Assembly (NCBI RefSeq): GCF_003752155.1
Contig: NZ_RJVG01000001.1
Location: 581,375-645,374 of the forward strand
DNA: 64,000 nucleotides
From: Mobilisporobacter senegalensis
GTDB lineage: Bacteria > Bacillota > Clostridia > Lachnospirales > Lachnospiraceae
Direction of reading: 5' to 3'
This document shows positions 18,709 through 26,763 of this stretch, piece after piece. The position numbers and the translations under genes are program-made. Numbering within the stretch: position 1 is the stretch's first letter; each line of letters opens with the position of its first letter. The notes beneath the pieces were generated by a model. It worked only from the letters and a program-made list of their open reading frames with translations, was not told the origin of the DNA and did not search any database.

Positions 18709-19722
18709 ATGAAATCCATACTAAGTTTTAAAAAAATAAATTACATCCAGATTCTTAAGATTGCTATTGGTAGCTGCATCTCTATCCTAATAGCTGACTT
18801 TTTTCATTTAAGCTATAGTTCTTCCGCCGGAGTTATTACTCTTCTTACCATTCAAAATACAAAGAAAGAAACCTTACTTATTACATTGAAACGGTTTCTC
18901 TCATTTTTAATCTCTCTTATTATAGCCTATATTATCTTTCAATTCACAGGATATCATCCATTGTCCTATGGTTTATATCTCCTTCTCTTTGTAGGTGTAT
19001 GTTATTTGCTGGATTTAGAGGTTGGCATCTCAATGAATGCAGTATTGGCAACTCATTTCTTAATTGAAAGCTCCATGAGTTATCATTGGATAATGAATGA
19101 ACTATCTCTATTTTTATTAGGTTCTGGAATTGGTTTGTTATTAAATCTTTATATTCCTAAGAACATTATGGTCATTAAACAGGATCAGGTAACAATAGAA
19201 GATAATATTAAAGATATTCTGTGTCAAATGGCTTCATCATTATTAGACCCCATACGAGGCTCTGCCTCAAAAGAAAATCTGGAACAACTTAATGACCAGT
19301 TAAAGGAGGGGCTGTCCCGTGCTTATGAAAATATGAATAATACTCTATTTGGAGATGTGCGCTATTATATTCAGTACATGCAAATGCGTAAAGATCAATA
19401 TCATATTTTAAAAAGAATTCAGTCTTCTATAGAATCACTAAATACAGTCCCTGTGCAGGCAATTACGATTGCTGATTATATAAACCATATCGCAACCACT
19501 CTCCATGAATATAACAATGCAATTGATCTTTTGGAAGAATTGGAAAAGATCTCTGATTCCTTCAAATCAGACCCACTCCCTGTAAGCCGGATAGAATTTG
19601 AAAATAGAGCAGTCCTCTTTCAAATCATTCATGAGCTGGAGATATTTTTAATCTGTAAAAGAGACTTTGTTGTTGCATTAACTCCTTTCCAGATAAAAAC
19701 ATTCTGGAATCAGAGTAAATAG
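18709..19722 (+). CDS. aromatic acid exporter (ArAE)-family membrane protein
   Basis: The N-terminal 150 residues form about four to six transmembrane helices with the family-type block ADFFHLSYSSSAGVITLLTIQNTKKET. The remainder is a soluble, mostly helical domain of about 180 residues. This is the layout of the UPF0421/ArAE_1 proteins (YgaE-like) of Firmicutes, thought to export small aromatic or other organic acids; the substrate is not known. Its 3' end overlaps the convergent LacI gene by 13 bases, so the two transcripts interfere at their ends. Confidence 0.8.
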   Translation: MKSILSFKKINYIQILKIAIGSCISILIADFFHLSYSSSAGVITLLTIQNTKKETLLITLKRFLSFLISLIIAYIIFQFTGYHPLSYGLYLLLFVGVCYLLDLEVGISMNAVLATHFLIESSMSYHWIMNELSLFLLGSGIGLLLNLYIPKNIMVIKQDQVTIEDNIKDILCQMASSLLDPIRGSASKENLEQLNDQLKEGLSRAYENMNNTLFGDVRYYIQYMQMRKDQYHILKRIQSSIESLNTVPVQAITIADYINHIATTLHEYNNAIDLLEELEKISDSFKSDPLPVSRIEFENRAVLFQIIHELEIFLICKRDFVVALTPFQIKTFWNQSK

Positions 19723-20747
19723 ACTTCCATCTCTTTTCCTGAAGATAAATTCTCACAGTGAGCCAGGCTGCCTCTCTCTGCTATTTTATGGTCTATATAA
19801 TAATTGCTTGTTTTAGTCCCGCCTTTTATTTTGTCAAATAATAGCTTAGCTGCCATAATCCCTTCTTCTTCATAAGGTATTACAATAGCTGTAAGAGCCG
19901 GGTTTAAATAAGACGTATATTCTAATCCCCCTATACTTATCACAGATATATCCTCGGGTACTTTTAGCCCAATACTCTGTATATAGTGAATTGCACCGGT
20001 TGCAATAAAGTCACTGCAGGCTAAGATAGCTGTTGGTAAGTCTTTATTCTCTTCATGAATCTTTTTCATGGATTCATAACCTGCCTCCAAAGTGTGTTCA
20101 CCAAATTGAATATACGAATCTGTTATTATCATGTTCTTAGCCGCCAGCCCATTATGAAACCCTTCATAGAATTTATTGGAATCTGGGTCTGCCTTTATTC
20201 CAATAAATCCAATCCTTTTATGTCCAAAGCTTGTAATCAGATCAGCTGCTTCCATTGAAGCTTTATAAACGTCATAAGAAATCCGGCTTAAAGAATTGGA
20301 ATCCTTATCAGCTTCTCCTATTAAAACAATTGGGTATTCTTTATTCATTAATTCATGGGACAAAGATGTATCCCTATTGTTACTGATAATAATAATTCCA
20401 TCTGCATTCTTATCTTCTAATATTTTCAGCAAGTCCTTTTCTGTCTTTTCCCTGGATTCACTGATCATTACTGTGTATCCCTCTGATTGACAAATTTGAT
20501 TTATTCCTTTCATTAGAACTCCATTCACTGGATTACTTATATCTGGAACAATCACACCTATCGTTTGGGCTTTTTTTGTAATCAGTCCTCTGGCAAAAGC
20601 ATTTGGCTTAAAATTATTCTTTTCAATAATCTGATTTACTTTTTCTTTTAACTCTGCACTTACTGCTTTTGTATTATTCATTACTCTTGATACAGTCGCT
20701 TTGGATACCCCTGCTTCTCTCGCAATATCTTCAATCGTTATTGACAT
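19710..20747 (-). CDS. LacI-family transcriptional regulator
   Basis: A 345-residue repressor with the LacI helix-turn-helix at the extreme N-terminus (ITIEDIAREAGVSKATVSRV), the hinge ENNFKPNAFARGL and a periplasmic-binding-protein-like sensor domain (TIGVIVPDISNP; DGIIIISNN; SVISIGGLEYTS). Such proteins usually bind a sugar. No sugar operon flanks it, so its target is unclear; it may act at a distance. A palindrome lies just upstream of its ribosome site and could be an autoregulatory operator. Confidence 0.93.
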   Translation of the reverse strand: MSITIEDIAREAGVSKATVSRVMNNTKAVSAELKEKVNQIIEKNNFKPNAFARGLITKKAQTIGVIVPDISNPVNGVLMKGINQICQSEGYTVMISESREKTEKDLLKILEDKNADGIIIISNNRDTSLSHELMNKEYPIVLIGEADKDSNSLSRISYDVYKASMEAADLITSFGHKRIGFIGIKADPDSNKFYEGFHNGLAAKNMIITDSYIQFGEHTLEAGYESMKKIHEENKDLPTAILACSDFIATGAIHYIQSIGLKVPEDISVISIGGLEYTSYLNPALTAIVIPYEEEGIMAAKLLFDKIKGGTKTSNYYIDHKIAERGSLAHCENLSSGKEMEVYLL

Positions 20748-20763
20748 TACTTCTCCTCCAATC

Positions 20764-20787
20764 TAACAGGAAACCCTTTTCCTGTTA
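20764..20787. promoter_or_regulatory. palindrome upstream of the LacI gene, possible operator
   Basis: TAACAGGAAA (20764-20773) and TTTCCTGTTA (20778-20787) form an inverted repeat with a 4-base centre, 17 bases from the start codon. LacI-family sites normally have a CG centre and no spacer, so this is tentative. Confidence 0.35.
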
Positions 20788-20792
20788 TGTAA

Positions 20793-20834
20793 AAAATAAT
20801 AGTACATTATAAAAATTAACGTACTATTATTTTG
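20793..20834 (-). terminator. asnS terminator
   Basis: Perfect 13-bp stem (20793-20805 with 20821-20833, AAAATAATAGTAC), followed by T on the minus strand. Confidence 0.7.
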
Positions 20835-20852
20835 TATTCTTTAAAATATATT

Positions 20853-22244
20853 TTATAGATCACAATTATTTACTGTTCTTGGGAATGGAATTACGTCACG
20901 AATATTACTCATACCAGTTAAATACATAACGCACCTTTCAAATCCAAGTCCAAATCCTGCATGTCTGGTTGAACCATATTTTCTAAGGTCAAGATAGAAA
21001 CCATAATCTTCTTCATTTAATTTCATTTCTTTCATGCGATTTACTAATTTATCAAAATCATCTTCTCTTTGACTTCCGCCAATAATTTCACCAATACCTG
21101 GAACTAATAAATCCATGGCTGCTACTGTCTTATTATCTTCATTCATCTTCATATAAAATGCTTTAATATCTTTTGGATAATCAGTAACGAATACAGGTTT
21201 CTTAAATACTTCTTCTGTCAGATATCTTTCATGTTCTGTTTGAAGATCCGTACCCCAGGATACTTTGTATTCAAAATTATCATTATTCTTTTCCAGAATC
21301 TCAATTGCCTCCGTATAAGTTACATGCCCAAAATCAGAAGAAGCCACATGAGTTAATCTTTCTATCAATCCCTTATCTACAAACTGATTAAAGAAATTCA
21401 TCTCTTCTGGGGCATGTTCTAATACATAGTTGATGATATATTTTAACATGCCTTCTGCAAGCATCATATCATCATTTAAGTCCGCAAAGGCAATCTCCGG
21501 CTCAATCATCCAGAATTCTGCCGCATGTCTTGTAGTATTGGAATTCTCAGCTCTAAATGTAGGTCCAAAAGTATAGATATTACGGAAAGCCATTGCATAT
21601 GTCTCACCATTTAATTGTCCGCTCACTGTTAAATTGGTTGGTTTATTAAAGAAATCCTGTGTGAAATCAATTTGTCCTTCTTTTGTTTTAGGGACATCCT
21701 TTAAATCCAAAGTTGTTACCTGGAACATCTCTCCGGCACCTTCTGCATCACTTCCAGTAATTAATGGAGTATGAACATATACAAAGTCTCTGTCTTGAAA
21801 ATATTGGTGAATTGCATATGCAATCAGTGAACGAACACGGAATACCGCCTGAAAAGTATTTGTCCTGGGTCTCAAATGTGAAATCGTTCTTAAATATTCC
21901 AGAGTATGTCTCTTCTTCTGTAATGGATACTCTGCAGTGGATGCACCTTCTATTTCAATCTGTGCAGCCTGTATCTCAAATGGTTGTTTTGCATCTGGTG
22001 TCGCAACTAATTCTCCTTTAATAATGATTGCAGCTCCTACGTTAAGTTTAGAAATCTCTGCAAAATTACTCATCTTATCATGATAAACAATCTGAAGTGT
22101 TTCAAAATATGTCCCATCATGTAATACAATGAAACCAAAAGATTTTGAATCTCTAATACTTCTGACCCAGCCTCCCACTGATATCGTTTGTCCAATATAT
22201 TTATCTTGATTCTTATATAATTCCCTAACTGTTGTCAACTCCAT
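20853..22244 (-). CDS. asnS: asparaginyl-tRNA synthetase
   Basis: Class IIb aminoacyl-tRNA synthetase charging tRNA-Asn. The N-terminal OB-fold anticodon-binding domain ([20 protein letters not shown]) is followed by the class II core with motif 2 [20 protein letters not shown] and motif 3 [17 protein letters not shown]. The 463-residue length is standard. The last motif residues [11 protein letters not shown] close the protein as usual. Transcription appears to come from a duplicated promoter segment; no T-box antiterminator is visible here, unlike metG. Confidence 0.96.
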   Translation of the reverse strand: MELTTVRELYKNQDKYIGQTISVGGWVRSIRDSKSFGFIVLHDGTYFETLQIVYHDKMSNFAEISKLNVGAAIIIKGELVATPDAKQPFEIQAAQIEIEGASTAEYPLQKKRHTLEYLRTISHLRPRTNTFQAVFRVRSLIAYAIHQYFQDRDFVYVHTPLITGSDAEGAGEMFQVTTLDLKDVPKTKEGQIDFTQDFFNKPTNLTVSGQLNGETYAMAFRNIYTFGPTFRAENSNTTRHAAEFWMIEPEIAFADLNDDMMLAEGMLKYIINYVLEHAPEEMNFFNQFVDKGLIERLTHVASSDFGHVTYTEAIEILEKNNDNFEYKVSWGTDLQTEHERYLTEEVFKKPVFVTDYPKDIKAFYMKMNEDNKTVAAMDLLVPGIGEIIGGSQREDDFDKLVNRMKEMKLNEEDYGFYLDLRKYGSTRHAGFGLGFERCVMYLTGMSNIRDVIPFPRTVNNCDL

Positions 22245-22308
22245 TAGCCTAACTCCTTTGTTATAATTTTCTTCCTGAAAAATGTACCATAAAACGGTAC
22301 TCTAATTT

Positions 22309-22410
22309 ATGCTTTGCGCTTGGCTCATTGTTTTCATTATACCATGAACAAGTTCATGATCTTGTTACATTCGCCAAATGCTTTGCGCTTGGCTCATTGT
22401 TTTCATTATA
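22309..22410 (-). repeat. direct 33-bp duplication starting at TATAAT upstream of asnS
   Basis: Two identical 33-bp copies (22309-22341 and 22378-22410) are offset by 69 bases. Read on the minus strand each begins exactly with TATAATGAAAACAATG. The distal copy has TTGTAA 16 bases before its TATAAT. The proximal copy has instead the inverted repeat CATGAAC-N2-GTTCATG (22343-22358) in the spacer. A short hairpin GTACC/GGTAC lies between the proximal copy and the ribosome site. The rest of the 530-base gap up to the sigma-factor gene (22411-22774) shows no further clear feature. Confidence 0.75.
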
Positions 22411-22774
22411 TCATATCAAAATCATTTTACAACTGATAATTTTTTATATGAAATGTATTCTCTGCCCCTGAATAGTGAAATAAAACTGGTCATAAGATCT
22501 ATAATTCCATGTCTTGATGTTAATTATTACATGATGCCATTAATTTTATCATAACTATATAATTACACTATTAAAAATGAAAAATAGACAATCCCTCTTC
22601 AAAATAACAGTTTGGTGAATTATAATTGAAAGGATATGTATGATGCCCAAATAGCCTGTTATCATTATTCAAGGCTACCCCATAGGCAAAGAGTCATTCA
22701 TGTGTTATTATTTTACTAATTGATGCAACCTTTTGAATATTTCATTAGTATTGTAGGTGGGAGGAGGTTTTAAA

Positions 22775-23266
22775 ATGGCCGAACAATCTTTGTGCACAGA
22801 AGATTCAATTGAGAGAACTTTGGAGAAATATGCAAATATGGTATATCGAATCGCATTTTCTAGAACAAAGAATAAATATGATGCAGATGATATTCTGCAA
22901 GAAGTATTTATGAAATATATAAAATATAATCTGGATTATACAAGTGAAGAACATAAAAAAGCATGGCTGATTAAGACAACAATTAACACAAGTAAGACGT
23001 TATTAACATCCGCGTGGTTTAAGAAAACGACATCTATGCCGGATCATCTATATACCACTATGGAAGAAAAAAGTGAAGTATATTATGCTGTCTTAAAGCT
23101 TCCTGCAAAATATCGTACTGTTATTCATCTGTTTTATTATGAAAGCTTATCGATCGCCCAGATGAGTTCTCTTTTAGAAACAAAAGAAACTACCATCAAA
23201 TCGCAACTTCACAGAGCAAGAAAGCTCTTACAGGATATTTTGAAAGGAGAGGGTTTTGATGTTTAG
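22775..23266 (+). CDS. ECF-type RNA polymerase sigma factor
   Basis: A 163-residue sigma-70 family protein with region 2 (YRIAFSRTKNKYDADDILQE) and region 4 (LPAKYRTVIHLFYYESLSIA, then ETTIKSQLHRARKLL), and no region 1 or 3, which defines an ECF sigma. The ATG at 22775 is used: GGAGG lies 7 bases upstream, whereas the frame otherwise reaches only a GTG at 22757 inside that ribosome site. It overlaps the next, membrane-anchored gene by 8 bases, the usual sigma/anti-sigma arrangement. GCAACC about 50 bases upstream might be part of an autoregulated ECF promoter, but the -10 is unclear. Confidence 0.9.
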   Translation: MAEQSLCTEDSIERTLEKYANMVYRIAFSRTKNKYDADDILQEVFMKYIKYNLDYTSEEHKKAWLIKTTINTSKTLLTSAWFKKTTSMPDHLYTTMEEKSEVYYAVLKLPAKYRTVIHLFYYESLSIAQMSSLLETKETTIKSQLHRARKLLQDILKGEGFDV

Positions 23267-24029
23267 AGAAAAATATATTTTAGACAATGAAATGATTAAA
23301 CCGGATGATCAGTTATTAGCTTCTCTTAAAATTCAAATGAAGACATATGCCAAAACCCATGAATATATTAATGATACAACTACAGAAGATTTGAATGTAA
23401 AACCTTCTTCTGTCAATCTTAGATTACTGCTCAAATATAGTAGCTTTGCAGCCTGTTTTCTTGTTTTAATTGTATCTATAACTTATTCAGGCTTGTTCAC
23501 CGGATCTAAGAACTCTAAAACGACGCAAGAAACAACAAGTGCAGAGACCTCCGCTAATTCCCAGGATATAGCTGTGGAGGAATATTCCATGAAATCTTCA
23601 GAAAATTCCGGAGCAGTTTCAGATTCCAGTAGCAGAATATACAAAGAAGCGGACGAGGAAGCAAAAGTCAGTATAGAGATGGCTCCATCCAGTTCTTTGA
23701 CGGACCAAAAAATAGTAATTTCAAAAGACACTGTAACTTCTATACTTATAAATAAAAATACAGATAATCTTGCTTCACAGCAAGCGATTACAGATAGTAC
23801 TAAAATCTCAGATATCGTTAACTATATCAATGAACTTGTACTAACCCCTGTTTCAGCGCTTCCTTCCCTTGATGATTCCAAACAATTGGTGATGACCATT
23901 GAATATGGGAATGATATAAATGAAGATGTGATTTATCTGAATGAACATTTTTTAAAAATGAATCAGAATGAATGGTTTGAATTAAATAGTACAGATTCTG
24001 AAAAATTATATTCCTTAATAGATCAATAA
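23259..24029 (+). CDS. probable membrane anti-sigma factor, family not recognised
   Basis: A 257-residue protein with about 65 cytoplasmic residues, one transmembrane helix (about 67-87, SSFAACFLVLIVSITY) and a Ser/Thr-rich outer linker, then a folded outer domain of about 100 residues. The topology and the 8-base overlap with the ECF sigma gene point to a cognate anti-sigma factor, but I see no zinc-finger (HxxxCxxC) motif in the cytoplasmic part. The ATG at 23259 has AAGGAG 9 bases upstream. Role is inferred from context only. Confidence 0.65.
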   Translation: MFREKYILDNEMIKPDDQLLASLKIQMKTYAKTHEYINDTTTEDLNVKPSSVNLRLLLKYSSFAACFLVLIVSITYSGLFTGSKNSKTTQETTSAETSANSQDIAVEEYSMKSSENSGAVSDSSSRIYKEADEEAKVSIEMAPSSSLTDQKIVISKDTVTSILINKNTDNLASQQAITDSTKISDIVNYINELVLTPVSALPSLDDSKQLVMTIEYGNDINEDVIYLNEHFLKMNQNEWFELNSTDSEKLYSLIDQ

Positions 24030-24059
24030 ATTTTCAAATCACTATAAGATTGAGAAATA

Positions 24060-24104
24060 AAAGGGTGACCTGCAAGCAATTCTGCTTAGGTCACCCTTTT
24101 TATA
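24060..24104. terminator. bidirectional terminator
   Basis: AAAGGGTGACCT and AGGTCACCCTTT arms, with an inner AAGCA/TGCTT stem, stand between convergent genes with T runs on both strands. Confidence 0.85.
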
Positions 24105-24166
24105 TGATCTTTTAACAACAAAATCATTTGGCATAATAGTTTTACGAAGTGCACCGGATAACTGTA

Positions 24167-24766
24167 TTACTTCAGAATATTAACACGACCCTCTAATGGC
24201 TGAAATTGCTTTTCATCTGGTTGTGCGGTAGGTTTTCCAAAAGGCATCTGAGCAATTAACTTCCAATGATCTGGTATGTTAAATTCTTTCTTTACTTCAG
24301 ATTCTATAAGCTCATTATAGTGTTGCAATGATGCACCCAACCCTTCTATTTCCAATGCTGTCCATATAATAAACTGATGCATTCCACTTGATTGCTCTGA
24401 CCAGACAGGAAAATTGTCTTTGTAAAGAGCAAATTGTTGTTGGTGGGATTCTATTACACTGATATCTTCAAAAAATAAAACTGTACCATATCCATTTTTA
24501 AATGAATTGATTTTTTGTTCTGTTGAGCTGAAACTAGCTTCTGGTACTATCTTTCTTAAAGCCTCCATTGTAATATCCCATAATTTATCATGTTTATTTT
24601 CTAATAATAAAACCACTCTGGCACTTTGAGAATTAAATGCAGATGGAGCATGTTTCACTGCATGTTCTATAATTTCTTTTAATCTTTCATCTGAAACTAC
24701 AGCCTCCTTGCTTATTCCATAAAATGATCTTCTGTCTTCCACTGCACTAAAAAAATCTTTTGACAT
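24167..24766 (-). CDS. nitroreductase-family protein (Frm2-like)
   Basis: FMN-dependent oxidoreductase of 199 residues. The start DFFSAVEDRRSFYGISKEAV, the block HAPSAFNSQSARVVLL and the C-terminal WKLIAQMPFGKP are typical of the Frm2/YfhC-like branch of nitroreductases. Such enzymes reduce nitro compounds, quinones or fatty-acid-related molecules; the substrate is unknown. It is downstream of an HxlR-type regulator on the same strand, which often controls this kind of gene. A terminator stands between them, so it may have its own promoter. Confidence 0.88.
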   Translation of the reverse strand: MSKDFFSAVEDRRSFYGISKEAVVSDERLKEIIEHAVKHAPSAFNSQSARVVLLLENKHDKLWDITMEALRKIVPEASFSSTEQKINSFKNGYGTVLFFEDISVIESHQQQFALYKDNFPVWSEQSSGMHQFIIWTALEIEGLGASLQHYNELIESEVKKEFNIPDHWKLIAQMPFGKPTAQPDEKQFQPLEGRVNILK

Positions 24767-24960
24767 AATAATTCCTCCTAATTTTTATTAATTAATGTTT
24801 ATATGTTAAGCTTATTTACTCATTTCTATATAGTACTTAATAAAAGTTTAAGTGATCTATATATTTTGAATTGTGATTATTTATTTATATTAAGTTACAT
24901 TTAGTAACTAACTATAGATTAATTATTGCACAATAATTGAAATTAGTCAAGAGCTTTTTA

Positions 24961-25006
24961 AAAATAAAAAGAACCTTCTATAAATTTAGAAGATTCTTTT
25001 ATTTTT
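24961..25006 (-). terminator. terminator after the HxlR gene
   Basis: Long A/T-rich hairpin with TTCTA/TAGAA core arms and flanking AAAATAAAAAGAA/TTCTTTTATTTT, T-rich on the minus-strand 3' side. Confidence 0.65.
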
Positions 25007-25014
25007 ATCATTTA

Positions 25015-25335
25015 TTAATTCCACTTTTCTGCCCACTTTTGTATTTCATCCATAACTGGTTCAAGTTCAAGTCCTTTCCTTGTTAACTCATATTCTATAC
25101 GCACAGGAGTTTCTGGATAAACTTTTCTTATTATAATACCTTCGTCCTCTAACTCCTTAAATCTTTCTGTTAACATCCTTGCACTCATGTTAGGAATTGC
25201 TTCTGCAATATCGGAAAATCTTTTTTGCCCGCTTAATAATGTCCTAATGATTAGCCCGGTCCATCTTTTTCCTAATAATCCAAAGGCATTTTCAAATTTG
25301 GGGCACATATGATATTTTTCCAAATTAATCACCAC
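25015..25335 (-). CDS. HxlR-family winged-helix regulator
   Basis: A 106-residue protein with the HxlR signature CPKFENAFGLLGKRWTGLII, the helix pair RFSDIAEAIPNMSARMLTER and the wing EDEGIIIRKVYPETPVRIEY. HxlR regulators often sense electrophiles or oxidants through the N-terminal cysteine present here (residue 11). The start is uncertain: GTG at 25335 or 25332, or the TTG at 25323, which is better spaced from AGGTGG. It precedes a nitroreductase gene, its likely target. Confidence 0.9.
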   Translation of the reverse strand: MVINLEKYHMCPKFENAFGLLGKRWTGLIIRTLLSGQKRFSDIAEAIPNMSARMLTERFKELEDEGIIIRKVYPETPVRIEYELTRKGLELEPVMDEIQKWAEKWN

Positions 25336-25348
25336 CTACAAATATTTT

Positions 25349-25440
25349 ACCTTATCCACTAAATTCGAAACCACCTCATTAAGTGGATAGGTATATGTTC
25401 TCACTAAGCTCGTAAATACCTCGCGAAGTGTTCATATTAT
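25349..25440. repeat. two tandem degenerate hairpin units upstream of the HxlR gene
   Basis: Two 29-base units (25357-25385 and 25402-25430) share the frame CACTAA..TCG.AA..ACCTC...AAGTG and differ inside. Each can fold as a hairpin with outer CACT/AGTG pairing; the first extends to ATCCACT/AGTGGAT. They lie between the HxlR gene and the ECF S-component gene. Confidence 0.55.
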
Positions 25441-25494
25441 ACCACAACTACTAGATAAAAGTAAGTAGGTTATTTAAATATACTACGGCAGATT

Positions 25495-25980
25495 TTAAAT
25501 TTTTTTAATTCTGTCAAAAAAGATCCTCATAGGTTGAAACAATACAAGAACTACCACAAAATTAGCAATGCAATGTACAATATCAAATGGAATTCCATTT
25601 ATCCAATATCCAATTCCAGCTCCCACTCCTCCTATAATGAAATATGGAAAGGAAGAAAGAGCTCCAAAACTCAGTCCAAAAACAGCAGATAAAGTCGCCC
25701 AAAAAAGAACAGATGTCTTTTTTTGAAATATTAAGGCAGCCCATGCCAATATAGTCCAAATATATAAATACATGATCCACCAGATTCCAAATCCATATAA
25801 CAGACCTTCCAGCAATGCAAATACATAAATACTAAGGATAGCTTTTTTACCAAATTTTAAAGTAAATATAATTATAAATAAAGATACGAATTCAATATTA
25901 GGTAAAAATGCAAAGGCTACCTGAAAAATAAATAATAAGGCACCGAGCATACCCATCAATACAATATCTTTTGTTTTCAT
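25495..25980 (-). CDS. ECF transporter S-component, probably cobalamin-related
   Basis: A 161-residue integral membrane protein with five to six helices and the ECF S-component look (MKTKDIVLMGMLGALLFIFQ; GLLYGFGIWWIMYL; IIGGVGAGIGYWINGIPFDI). S-components bind a vitamin and dock on a shared EcfAAT module. It lies 1 base downstream of a DUF4430 gene and both are under a cobalamin riboswitch, so vitamin B12 or a corrinoid or lower-ligand precursor is the likely cargo. The exact substrate cannot be read from the sequence. Confidence 0.78.
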   Translation of the reverse strand: MKTKDIVLMGMLGALLFIFQVAFAFLPNIEFVSLFIIIFTLKFGKKAILSIYVFALLEGLLYGFGIWWIMYLYIWTILAWAALIFQKKTSVLFWATLSAVFGLSFGALSSFPYFIIGGVGAGIGYWINGIPFDIVHCIANFVVVLVLFQPMRIFFDRIKKI

Positions 25981-25981
25981 T

Positions 25982-26392
25982 TTAATAACCTTCAGTTAAA
26001 GTTACTTCAAAATGATCTCCATCCTGAATTGGAGTTGAATCCACACCGGTATTTAACTGCCCGCCGTCTTTCGTAAAACACCACCACTCCTGTTTGGAAT
26101 CGTCTGCTTTTATACCATCAACGACTGTAACTAATAATCCATATTCACTTTCCGTTCCTTCAATTAATTTCTCTTGTTCTAAAGCACCTCTTAGATATTC
26201 TTCATCTGTATTAATTCTATATTCTTTGGATACTTGATCTGGTACGACTACCTCCACTACAATGTTTTTATTGCCTGCTACTCCTTTGGGTGAAAAATTT
26301 GTATAAATCGCAAATAAAATTCCTATTGCTAAAATTAGACTAACAATTCCTATCCAAATCTTTTTATTACTATTTGATTTTACTGGTATCAT
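25982..26392 (-). CDS. DUF4430 (transcobalamin-like) membrane-anchored protein
   Basis: A 136-residue protein with an N-terminal signal anchor (IWIGIVSLILAIGILFAIYT, about 12-31) and an extracytoplasmic domain with NIVVEVVVPDQVSKEYRINT, the segment LLVTVVDGIKAD and the C-terminal GDHFEVTLTEGY. DUF4430 resembles the beta-sheet domain of intrinsic factor/transcobalamin. It could present a corrinoid to the adjacent S-component. It is the first gene after the cobalamin riboswitch, which supports that role; binding is inference. Confidence 0.75.
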   Translation of the reverse strand: MIPVKSNSNKKIWIGIVSLILAIGILFAIYTNFSPKGVAGNKNIVVEVVVPDQVSKEYRINTDEEYLRGALEQEKLIEGTESEYGLLVTVVDGIKADDSKQEWWCFTKDGGQLNTGVDSTPIQDGDHFEVTLTEGY

Positions 26393-26409
26393 TTCTTTGT
26401 CCTCCCATT

Positions 26410-26443
26410 AAAAAATCTTTCCACAAAAAATGAGGAAAGATTA
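26410..26443 (-). terminator. expression-platform terminator of the cobalamin riboswitch
   Basis: Read leftwards, AATCTTTCC (26442-26434) pairs with GGAAAGATT (26422-26414), followed by a T run, about 20 bases before the DUF4430 start codon. Confidence 0.75.
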
Positions 26444-26449
26444 TACTTG

Positions 26450-26660
26450 TATAAAACGTACCTGTTCCAATTCCTCGTGGATATTCGTACAAAATTTCAA
26501 GCAGGTATTCTGGCTTAAGCATCAACATTCACACCTACCTTCCCAGTTACCCAGTGGTTTATTGGTGGAACTCCGCTAATACAGCGACGAGATCGCACAG
26601 GATTCTAACCTGTTTCCCTTTATATTAATGATTCCTAATATAATTACTTGAAATAAATAT
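26450..26660 (-). promoter_or_regulatory. cobalamin (B12) riboswitch
   Basis: On the minus strand the order is GGGAAACAGG, AATCCTGTGCGATC, CGCTGTATTAGCGGAG, CCACTGGGTAACTGGG, then the B12 box AAGCCAGAATACCTGC. This matches the conserved blocks of the cobalamin aptamer. A terminator hairpin follows, so binding of adenosyl- or another cobalamin should stop transcription of DUF4430 and the S-component. Confidence 0.88.
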
Positions 26661-26726
26661 ATTCAGTTTTCTTATTTTTATTTGATGAATACTAATATCA
26701 TCCTTTTATATTTTCTTACCGCTTCA

Positions 26727-26755
26727 ATTCTATCTTATCCGTCACTTGAAATCAA
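26727..26755 (-). promoter_or_regulatory. promoter upstream of the cobalamin riboswitch
   Basis: TTGATT (26755-26750), 17-base spacer, TAGAAT (26732-26727) on the minus strand, about 60 bases before the aptamer. Confidence 0.5.
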
Positions 26756-26763
26756 GATTTTTT

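Noticed and set aside
22245..22320. A T-box upstream of asnS
   Set aside because: There is a GTACC/GGTAC hairpin, but no TGGNACC core, specifier stem or matching antiterminator as at metG.
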